Origin: Saccharina japonica
Taxonomy: Eukaryota; Sar; Phaeophyceae; Laminariales; Laminariaceae
DNA length: 64,000 nucleotides
Reading direction: 5' to 3'
Assembly (NCBI GenBank): GCA_008828725.1
Contig: MEHQ01002147.1
Location: 2,731 to 66,730, forward strand
Positions 19,500 through 31,400 of the stretch are shown in pieces (within the stretch, counting starts at the first letter, position 1; every line of letters begins with the position of its first letter). The notes beneath the pieces were generated by a model, which was given only the letters and a program-made list of their open reading frames with translations, was not told the DNA's origin and did not search any database. The position numbers were made by a program, and so were the translations under genes.

Positions 19500-22400
19500 G
19501 GGAGGGGGGTGCTCTTCGCCGCCCCCCGGCAGGCATGTTGACCCAAAGCTCTTTCTGCTTGTCCCCAAAAAAAGAAAAAGAAAAAATGGGAGAGATTCAA
19601 AAGCATCAGCGAGTTCCAAACCCGCCCTCGCCCGCTCAATCCCGTCCAATGCCTGCGGCGTGTAAGGTTGCGGCGTTTAGGCCACCGCAAAAAAAAAAGT
19701 CCTGCTATCATACTATAATACCAGGTACTATGATACTCTGATACTGATGCATGGTGCGATAAAGGTGCACCTCATATTTCCTGAAGCTCCTCACTCACTC
19801 GGGGAGTTCTATACACTATTAGCGTTTTTACGGGGGGCCGTAGTAAACAGGGCCTACGGTACACACGAATGCCTATATATTTCCAATTTTTTACTAGCAA
19901 TATTTGGTCGCCTACTTACTATATATATATGGTCCCCAGTAAGAGTACTATTAGTAAGTCACCCACAAACGGCCCTGAGAGCGCGTGTACGGTTATTATA
20001 ACCCCATGAGCAATCCCAGGCCCTATCGGTCTTTATCTGAACAATTTTGTATAAAACAAACGAATCAGGCATGCCTTATTGGGTGATAAGGCACGTGTTT
20101 TATTGGGTGATAAGGCATGCCTTATAATGCACGTGCCTTATTGGGTGACAAGGCATGCCTTATCGGGTGATAAGACGTGTCTTATTGGGTGAAAAGGCGT
20201 GCATTATTGGGTGAAAAGGCGTGCCTTAAAAGGCACGTGCCTTATTGGGTGATAAGGCGCATGCCTTATTAGATGATAAGGCATGCCTTATTGGGTGATA
20301 AAGACATGCCTAATTGGGTGATAAAGACATGCCTTATTAGCCGATAAGGCGTGCCGTATAAGGCACGTGTCTTATTGGGTGATAAGGCGTGCCTTATAAG
20401 GCACGTGCCTTATTAGGTGGCTCCTCACTTGACAAGCCTAGCAATACTCGGTCACAAAATGTTTGGCCAAAAAATGACCATCGCAGCACGCGGCTATTGG
20501 ATCAAAAACGCGTCGTCTGCCGGTGCGGTGGCTAAGGCTCGTATAGAGCTAAGGCCATAGATCTAAGCCTAGGCGTCGCGAGCGCTCACCGAGGTATACT
20601 TGGAGAACGGCACGAACTGCACGATGTCCCTCGTCGCCGCGTTTCCCGACGAATCCATGAGCATGCCGCCGTCGCCATCCAGCGCCGACATGTCCTGTCA
20701 AAAAAAATAACAAAAAACAAAAACAGAGAGAGAGAGATCCGCACCCCCGGCGAGGCATGGGCACGCACGCCCGCAGCACTGATGTGTCACATTTTTATTT
20801 TCTTGCCTTTTTGTTTTGATCGAAAACAAATATCCAGAGCATCTCAAGGCAGGAAGGCCTACGCTCCTGCTCCCCACTGCACGTACGGTAAAAGCTGTCG
20901 GGAAATGATAGCCACGGCTACGTAGAAATAGTAACATGGCGACTGGGGGCACTGAAGGCGCATTCTGGAGCCATCCTCGGGCTTGCGGCCTTTCGTTTCG
21001 GGTTTTACAGTGGGAGTCACGATTTAAGAGAGGGGTGCTTCACCGAATTTCTCGTAGACCGGATGGGTATTATAGAGCATGTGACCTCTCTTGAACCAGT
21101 ATTTCTCTTTTACCCGTAGTTTTTAAACCGCGACCCCCACCGTACAGGGAGAGGGCTAGGGTTATGCCGTGGCGAAACAAGGATGAGAGCTCTTTTAGCC
21201 CTGTTCGCAACTGCACCTACAGCATTTCAGGACTAGACTACTGCTGTTGTACGTACACAATCTCGGTTCAATCAGCGTTGGGTAACGTACGCACTATTAC
21301 AATTGCAATGTAATGTATGCACCATTACAATGATCATGTAACTGGTACCTGGTACCACTCTGAATCTAAATATAAGCACCATTTCAATTACATGTTAATA
21401 TACAAACGTTCCTTATATTCCGGGTCAGAGTGGTATGCACTATTTCCCCCCTGAAAACGTGATAAGGTGCATCACAGCTCACAAGGAGTTAACCCTTAAC
21501 TAATAGTACTGCACTGTACATACACATACATCTGACTCTAACTCCAAGTCAGTTGTCCGCACGTTAAGGGCTAAGTGCGGGCCTACTTGAAGAGTTAACG
21601 AAATGTGTCGACTCGTACGTACGTAAGCGTTTCAAGTTGCAACGTGAGAATATGCGGACAGGATTGCAGTGAGTGTGCATGTCGGGGACGCGGTTTTCGT
21701 CTGTCCGTCGAGAGATACATAGCCATGCCATGCCACGACACGTAACGTCAAACGCGATAGGTTCTGCCGTCCACACGCCGCTTCCTAGTAACCAAATCAG
21801 CGATTTCCAACACTGATGAATATACCAGTACAAACCACGAGTTACACAGCGGTATACGCATTGTGTATGGTTAGAGTTTCGACGGAATCTTCGATCTCAC
21901 AGTTGTTGTTCATTTAATCTTATAAATATAGATTCGCTTTAACGCAACAACGCGCCAAATGTCTGCAACTACAGCAGTACGCAATGACAGGAACGACACA
22001 AAGGGAGCTTGGACTTCCTAAAAACAAATGACAACGAAAACTTACGGAAAAGTCTGCCTGGCCGACTCCCACAATGACGACGCTTAGCGGCAGGTTCGAC
22101 GCGGCCACCAAACAGTCGATCGTCTGCCGAACGACCGGACGGGGCACGGAGAGCGCGGTTGGACGAGAGGCGGGCCACACGACGAGCGGATGGGTGTTTT
22201 GTAAGGCACGTGAAGATTAACGGACGCGAGTGAAGAAAAAAAAGGGCTAAAAAAAAGACAAAAACAATACGCCGGTAACATTTTGGCGTTATACGTGCCG
22301 GGTACGGTGGGAGGTATATTATTTAAAAAAAAACAATACACTGGTAAGGCTATGGCGGTAAGTGAGCGTGCAGGGTAAGGTGGGAGATGGGGGGAAAAAG

Positions 22401-25400
22401 AAGCAAAACAATACTTCGAAGTATACTGGTAAGTTTTTGGCGATTGGCGTGCAGGGTACGGTGACCGAAGCGGCCGTGTCCGACAGCCCCTCACATATGC
22501 CCCAATCTCGCAGTGACCGTTGCTGCAAGTTATCGTCACAGTTTTATCGTCAACTTTCCTTACGACTCTCAACTCCCACGAGGGCCATAGCCCCAAACCG
22601 CCCACCCACCCACCTCGCGCATGTCGTTGATGATCCCGTCCGTGAGTATGAGCAACACGTCGTACTTCTGGTCCATCTGGTTGGCCGGGCGGTTAGCTCT
22701 GGCCATGGCCGTCTGCAGGACCTCCGAGAACAGCGTCGGCCCGGCCAGCTGCACGTCGTTCAGCGCCGCCGAGTAAGCGTCCAGGATCCCCGTGACCCCT
22801 TGCGCCTCGTCCGAAGCTCCAGCGTGGGAAACCCTGCCGCAATATTAACAATATACCAAGTATATTCGTATCATCAATGTATAGTAGACCCGCAAGAACG
22901 TTCTTCGAGTTGCACTGCCTGAGGAATTATTCCGGCCCTCCAGCAGATATCGAATGTTGTTTTGTGACCACAGACTAGAGTAGGGCGAGGATGAGTTAAT
23001 GCGATAACAACCTGGGCTATTCATGGGTCAGGAAGTTTCAAAAACTCACGGGTCGGGTCGGGTCGGGTCGGGTTGGGTCGGGTCGAGTCGAATCTGAGCC
23101 GAGCCGTAAAACACCGCCTCTCTAGGGTTTCCTCACCTGCATATGGGGAAGCAGTGGCTGACCGGGGCGGTGCCCAGCTTGCCCCCGAAGCCGTAAACGG
23201 GAAACATCTTATCCGAGTCGTAGTCCTGGAGGATGTGTCCGATCGACCAGATGGCCTGCTGGTACTGGTTCAGGCTTCCGGATGGGTGGACGTGGTGCAA
23301 GCTTAGGGGGTGCGAGGGGTGTCCGTTGCTGCCCGTGAAATCGATCGCCACCTTGCCGATTTCGTGTTCGAATGAGTTGGGGGTTGTTTTACGCGGGGGT
23401 GGCCGTTAATGAACAGTTTCTGAACCGTTTCCGGTGGAGGGATGGTAGGACGGGGATAAAAAGTAGCCACGTACCGCAGAGGATATACTTTTTTGTACAG
23501 CACCAGAATGAATAGCTGCCGTCGACTATTACAGGGAACCATACAGTACTAATAGCAATATGGTGATCAAAACCAATACTTCGAAGTATAGGGTTAGTAA
23601 ACACAGAGGGAAAATGTGTGTTTTCGGGTCCATCGTTAGGCTTTGATATTTTTATGTATTAATATGGCCCCTCGTTCCAATTTTCGTGCTGGTGGAAGGC
23701 ATTTTATTTGTTGATTTTTGTTCGGAGATTGAGACGCTCGGACGGCGCGGATCTCCCGCTTCACCCAGTCCTACAGTAAGGCATGCCCAATAAAGTGAGG
23801 CAATCCCTATTTTCGGTGGCCGTGTAAATTGCAACTGCCTTTGGTCGGAAATACAAGGTATACGAGTATTAATAGAGGGAAGGGGAGGAAGGCGGGAGGG
23901 AGGATGGGGGGGGGTGTTGCGCGTTGGAAGCATCCTAATATCCTCGTGTTAGGTGAGAATGGTGACACACTGGAGACCCTCGTATTTCGCCATCGCCACC
24001 ACCGGTACCACCAACATCACTACCACCACCACCACGATCACCACCACGATCAGCATCACCATAGCCACCACCACCATCGTCACCATCACCAGCCTCATTA
24101 CTTTCCCGACCAGGAGCAGTAGAACTATAAATGGCACATTACCACCATTACCACCATCGCTGGCACAGCAGTGGGACTATTAACAGTTGTACGTGTACCT
24201 GGTATGACATAAAGGCCCATACAAGAAAAAATGGAACAGCTCACACGAGGTTGCGTTTGTTTTTTAATAACTTGGACTAAAAAACAAAATAACATGGGGA
24301 TAAAAAAAAAATGAATGACGTCCTTGCCGGGTCCGTCCGCTCTGCACCTACAAACGTGTCTCGCATCGCATCAATCACAATTTCAGGGGTTGTCTCCCAC
24401 CCCCCATTGCCTCTTGTTCACGTTGAGAAAAAGCTGGCCCAAGCCGCGCATGCCCTACGTGGAGTTCGAGCATGGGCCTGGCGTGTTCGACACGTGCAAG
24501 CTCTTTCTGAATGTGAACAACAGGCCCTGGGGGGCTGGGGGGGGCTGGACACAACCTCCCAAAGTGTGTTTAGTGCGACACAAAGCAGTAAAGACACTAT
24601 TAATATTAATAAGAGTATTCAGAGTGAGCCCCCCTTAATTGGGGTGCGGAACAACGGTCCCCATAGGAACGCCATCCGACTATTTTTCTCCAGTTTTAGT
24701 ATGCAGAGCTGTTGCGCTGTGCTGTGCTTGTGCGGTTATATGCTCGACGACACGCTGGCATATCCGGGGCTGGGTGTGCGTTGTGTGATGTGAGCAGCAA
24801 GCAGGTGCAAAACAAACGTCCACCAGGTGCTACATACGTGTATATGTACCAGGTATAAAGGCCCACAAAAAGTTCAGCTTAAACCGACTCACGAGTTTAC
24901 GTATTTTTATACATATATTTTAATTTGTTCAAAGAAAAAAAAAACACGAACCGACCTANAAAGAAAAAAAAAATGAGGTCCTTAAGGGCCCATATTAACG
25001 AGTATAAAATTAAATTCAATTTGGAAACATAAAATATAAATAAATCGCTTTTCATTGGTCAACACACGCACCAGCACCCCCCAAGATCTCTAATTTTGGT
25101 GCTGGTGCGCGTGTTGACCAATGAAAAGCGGATTTGATTTGTTTTTTTTCCAAATTGATTTTTTTTTTTCTTCGTTAAAACGGGCCCTTATTACATCACG
25201 GAATTGGAAAAAAAAAAAAAGACTTGAAGTAACAACAAAAAATAAAACATTTGCTTTCCCCCGTGTGGCCTTTGAGAGGCCAGAAAATGCCGAGAGGGCC
25301 CTCTCAGCTCTCGGCAAAAAAATACTAAAATTCAGCAGTATTTCCAACACACGGCGACGAACCAACCCGAATCTCGCAGGTAGGCTTACCGTCATGCTGA

Positions 25401-28400
25401 TCTGCAGACCTCCGGCAAGGAAATCGAGCAGCGTGGGCCGCCTCTGGATTTCAGCGTGCTCGACCCTGAGCTGCCCCTTCCCTTTCTTGTGCTTCTTCGG
25501 GTTCTGTGGCAACGGACAATAACAAAATCAAACCACAAAAACGAAACATACGTTAAGAACTGGCATACCAGGGTGTACGTAGTCTATATCAACAGACAAA
25601 AGAAAAACAAACAACAACAACAACGAAACATACGTCAAGAACTGGCATACCAGGGTGTAGTCTGTATGTACTAAATGTACGGTAGCCTGAGATACACACC
25701 ACAGGTAAATACCAGTCGGGGTTCTTAGCGCTGTACCGCTCTAGCCGGAAATACAAGGACCGCTTGGCCTAAATATTCATATATATATATAAATGGTCTT
25801 TACATCTCGGTCCAGGGCGGTATACTATAGACTATAGGGCGCACGAAAACAAAGGCAAGCAACCCCAATGGCGCCGTCGCACAAACTATGTCTACAGAGC
25901 CACGTATACACCTGGTATGTATACACGAAAAAAAAAGCACAAACAGCAAAAACAAAAGTGAAGAAAATAAAAACACATAAATGGCATCTACGACCTGTGG
26001 GCGGGTGACAAGCCAAAGAGCTACGATGTACCACCGTGCCCCTAAATATAGCCTTACAGGGTCGTTGGCATATTGATATCTAGCACAAACAGTCCCTATG
26101 TTCCGGGACATTTATAGCCGTCAACGTCTTCGGGCGGAGGGCCGGGGGCCGAGAAAGTGCCCGAGCACCACATATTAACTATACGTTGGCGGGAGAAATG
26201 GAGAGCCAAATGGAGGCAATACACGCTGGCGGGAGAACTGTAGAGCCAAAAATGCACGCGTTCACCCATGCCAAGCCTCAGAAAGCAAACAACGAAAAAA
26301 TAGCTCGCGGTGCACAGCAGTCAGTCTACCACTTTTGGCTGCGCATTTTTCTACCGCGCCTTCACGGAGCACCCCAACTGTCTCCGGCAATGGTACACCC
26401 AGTCAACTCGTCGTCGAGTCCAAGTGGAATGATGCTGTGACTCGATCGTGGAGAAGGGGGGGCAAGTCGAGAGGAAGGGGGGCGGGGGGGGGGGGCAGTT
26501 GAGCTTGACTTAGCCCGAAAAATTATCTGCTACGATCTAGATCACGATTTAGATCATCGATCTAGATCACTATCTAGATCATCTACGATCTAGATCATCT
26601 ACGACCTAGACCCGATCTAGATTATCTAGAGACTCCAAACTGCCCGTATGAGATGTTGTGCTGGATATGTATATATCGTACAGATCCAACCCAAGCAACA
26701 TGGCCTTCATAGACCAGGCAGATAACACGGCTCCCACCCGGCAACATGAAACACATCGTACAGCTCAAGAACAAATCTGTCCTGAAATGTCTAGATCTAG
26801 ATGACCTGTCAGATGATCTGTCAGATGATCTGTCAGATGATCTGTCAGATGATCTGCGTGAAGATCATCTGTCAGATGTGTGAGATGTTCAATTGTTCAC
26901 TGGCTTGCTCGAGCTAGATCTACACTAGATGATCTGTCAGAAGATCTGTTAGATGATCTGTTAGAGGATCTGTCAGATGATCTTTCCGATCATCTGTCAG
27001 GTGTGTGAACAGTTCAATTGTTCACGGCTTGCTCGAGCTAGATCGATCTACTGTAGATGATCTGTCAGATGATCTGTAAGATGCTCTGCCAGATGATATG
27101 TCAGATGATATGTCAGATGATATGTCAGATGATATGTCAGATGATCCGTCAGATGATATGTCAGATGACCTGTCCGATGACCTGTCAGATGTGTGAACTG
27201 TTCACTTGTCCACTGGCTTGCTCCTACACTTTTTTTCAAGGTCGGTTTTTGGGCGAGAGGGTACACAAATTCCTCGTTCTATATATGTATAGAGCAACCT
27301 GAGAAACAAAGGGTATACGAGTACACGTATCATAGGTAGCAGTGTTGGAAATCGTATCGTTTTTTCGATATATATGATACTATCGAAATATCGCAATTTC
27401 GATATACGATAATATCGAACGTGCTTTGCCCTTCATCGGTCGGCATCCCCTTGTTTTTATTGCCGACACTGAACGAAAGCTTCCATGTATCAAATATCGA
27501 AATCGAATCCAACAGTTTTTTTGTCTATCGATACTGCTGTACGAGTGGAACTCCATTCTCGTTCGATATCCAACACTATTAATAGTATAATAGTATGTAC
27601 AGTGGCTCTCGCTAGGAGCCCGGGCCGGTGCGAAGGCCTAGAATCCGCGCTGCCAGCTGCTGTTTGTTTCGTGGTTCGGTTTGGTTTTGCGATATGTTGG
27701 TTTGTCGTGATCGATCAAAAAAAGGAAACGGGGATAACTTACTGTAGGTACTTATTCCTCGACTCCCAAGCCGCATCCAACAAAAAAAAAAAAAAAACGA
27801 AACACAAACCCGACGTGAGCACCTCGAGGTCAATCTCTTTCCCCTGTCCTTCGAGCAGGCCCTGCAGGTTGGTCGTGACGGTGCCCATCTTGTCGTGGCC
27901 GCCGTCGCTGTCCCAATCCCAGACTTCCAAGCGCAGGGGCCGCAGGTAGTCGCCGTTGCACAGAGCCTGGGTGCGGGGCAGGGCGCGATCAAAAACAAAC
28001 ACGTTAACGTTAACCCCTCAATCCCTTCAGAACTGGTCCAACAATATTTGGGGACAAGTAACTTGGATTTAGTGTGGGATGTTTTTTTTCAGTTCTGAAT
28101 GGGTTAATAACTGGTCCCATATTTGGGGACAAACTACTTGGATTTAGTGTGGGATACATTGTTTCAGTTCTGAATGGGTTAAGAACGGGTCCCATGTTTG
28201 GGGACAAACTACTTGGATTTAGTGGGGGATATTTTTTTTCAGTTCTGAATGGGTTAAGAACTGGTCCCATATTTGGGGAAAGACTACTTGGAAGAAGTGG
28301 GGGATATTTTCTTTCAGTCCTGGATGGGTTCAGAACTGGTCCCATATTTGGGGACAAACTACTTGGAAGTAGTGGGGGATATTTTTTTCAGTCCTGGATG

Positions 28401-31400
28401 GGTTCAGAACGGGTCCCATATTTGGGGACAAACTACTTGGAAGTAGTGTGGGATATTTTCTTTCAGTTCTGGATGTGTTCAGAACGGGTCCCATATTTGG
28501 GGACAAACTACTTGGATTTAGTGGGGGATATTTTTTTTCAGTTCTGGATGGGCTCAGAAACGGGTTCCATATTTGGGGACAAACTACTTGGAAGTAGTGT
28601 GGGATATTTTTTTTCAGTTCTGAATGGGTTCAGAACGGGTCCCATATTTGGGGACAAACTACTTGGAAGTTCGTAGTGGGGGATATTTTTTTTTCAGTTC
28701 TGGATGGGTTCAGAACGGGTCCCATGTTGGGGGACAGACTACTTGGAATTAGTGGGGAATATTTTTTTTTCAGTTCTGCGTGGGTCAAGACGCATATGCT
28801 ACGGTAGAGGTGCACCCTGTTTTTTCTGAGGGGGTGGTCACCCGAGGAGCTCCATACTAATAGCAAGTCAAAAACTGGTTTTTGGACAACAATAGCAAGT
28901 GCTCCGTACGAGTACATACCCGATAAACAATCCCATGGTCCCAAGTATAAAAATGAAAAATAGTTCAACACAAGAATGACAAGATTCCGACGAACTTGGG
29001 TTAAGGAGCCTTTAATAGCCCCGTCTTTCAGAAATATTTTCAGCCGAAAAAAAATGCTGCCTCTATCGTAGCACGCGTCTTAACCCTGTGGGGACTTGGT
29101 TAGCTTGATTATAGTATAGAGGGGAAAATGGACGGTTACAAAGTGGCGGTTACAGCAGTAGGAACGACCACTGCGCGTTTGGGGGATGGCATGGTACAAT
29201 GGTTGGTGTCCGAGTCACAATGGTTGCAATGCAAGGAGTTGCATGATAAGGAAGGGGCGCATCATGACCCAGCCCCTATAAACTGCTGGGCGCTTACGCT
29301 GCGCGTACGAGCACAAGGCTGATAGTACCAACCTTGTCGTTGTTCTGGTCGTCGTCTCGGGGGTCTCAAAGGGGCTAAGTTGACTACTGTATACGTGGTG
29401 GACAGCTAATGTTCTGTTGCTTCCGTGTGAAGGGCCCCGTCGTCGGTACCACTAAAACCAGGGGTCCTTTCGGAAGAGTTTCGAAAAAAATGAACCGTTT
29501 TTGTTACAGTTCGACAAACCCTGGATGCATTCGATTGCGGGGGTACAAAAGGCACCGAAAACGCCTTTTGAGGAGAACCGGGGCTCACTACGTATGTCTC
29601 CCCTCCCTCCCGGTGGCCATGCTGTGGTGGGGTTACTCAAGAACGGGGTGCGATAGAAGGGTACCCTTAGGGTAACTTTAGTGTACCTTCCATATTCAGA
29701 TAGCTCACACGACCGACCACAGCGTTAAACCGGCTAGAACCTAGAACCGGTGATTTGAAAGCACCGAATGCGACAGATTCTGATACTGAAGATGGAGGGT
29801 CGTTAAGCTCGCCCCAGTGTGTCCCGCCGGTAAAGGCAACATCACGAGGGAAGGGACGACGCAAGATCGCACACGTGAACATTCAAGACAGAAACGCCGC
29901 CCAGTCAAGGAAGACTTGCGTGGGCGGCGTTTCCGTCTTGAGCGTGTACGTGCGCAGACCTTGCGTGGTCCCTTCCCTCATTATGTTGCCTCTAGCGGCG
30001 GGACACACAGAGGCGAGCTCGACGACTGTCTGAACCGACGATTTCAAAGCACGGAATGTGACACAGTCTGATACCGAAGGTGGAGGATCGTCAAGCTCGC
30101 CCCCCTGTGTGCCGCCGCCGGAGGCAACAAATCGGGGAATGGTTGGACGTAAGGCCGAGCACGTAAACGTTCAAGACGGAAACGTGCTTCAGTCTAGAGT
30201 GCTCACGTGTGCAGACCTTGCGCCTAGCCGTTCCCCCGAATTGTTGCCTCCAGCTGCGAGACACACGGGGGCGAGCTTGACGACCCTCCATCTCATTTGT
30301 CCAAAAACTGACGCATTCGGTGGTTTGAAATCACCGGTTCTAGGCTCTATTATCCCGTTTAACGCTGTGGCCAATCATGTCAGCTACTAATAGCTGGTAA
30401 TGGGAGGTACCCGAAGGGCACCTTGAGGGTATCCTTACATCGCAGCCACGTTCATGGGTACCCCCAATACAGCGTGAGGAACGGGCGGGAGAGGAGACAG
30501 AGTGAGCCCTGGTTCTCCTCAAAAATGATATTTCAGCGCTTTTCGTATTTCCCCACAATCAAATGCCTCTATAGGGTTCAGCGAACCGTAACAAAAACGG
30601 TTTCAAAATTATGACAAAACCTCCCGAACAAATCACTTAGTTTTAACACTACCGATGTGGCCCCTTAACCATTTTACGACAGAACTGAAAAAAATGTTCC
30701 ACACTATTTTCAAGTAGTTTTTCTCCCCAAAAGGGGGTGTAGCTTTTAACCCTTATAGGACTTGAGTCCCGTTTTGGGGACAAATTACTCGGAATTAGAC
30801 TGGTTTGTCCCCAAAACGGGACTGCAGTTCTAAAAGGGTTAAGACAGGGTAGCTCTCGCTAGGAAATCACAGCTGCTAGTGGGTGTTGTAAATTCTGTCG
30901 TCATTTGCGTCCACTGGTGGAAGGCATAGAAAAGTTGTGGTTTGGTTTTTGTGATCTGTTGGTTTGTCGTGGTTGGTCAAGAAGGAAGACACAATATGCC
31001 CGGAGTTTTTTTCGGCCCCGAGGGCGTGGAGATCCATCAGGCTTCAGGTCTTCAGATCCACCCACCTCAAAAGCGAGACCTATGAAATACCAGGTACCAC
31101 TCTGCCAAGGAATATAAGCACCGTTGTTATCGAATATTTATGGACAAACGGTGCTTATATTTCTGAACAGAGTGGTATGTTTTATTCGGTGCCTGTGGAA
31201 ACTAGAAACTCGCTGCGCTCCTATTAAAAAGCTCGAGTCACGAACCAATTGCACAACGAGCTATCAAGACCAGGGCAACCACGGACACGCAAAACCCCTC
31301 GCCCACCGAATGATGTTTTGAGGAGAACGTCATGGTACCACTCTTGCGCCTAGGAAAAAAATACGAAACTCTATGCCGAGACGAAGCTGGAAAAGTAGGG

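Noticed and set aside
22362..22922. 186-aa plus-strand frame over a copine exon
   Set aside because: It is the antisense of copine exon 9 (22614-22833), which has conserved VWA residues and matching splice phases on the minus strand.
28010..28676. Repetitive open frames (115 aa on minus, 200 aa on plus)
   Set aside because: Both are translations of the tandem repeat C array; each repeats the same ~25 residues and neither shows codon preference.
28018..28795. Possible CRISPR array
   Set aside because: The repeats are contiguous long units without unique spacers, in a eukaryotic intron.
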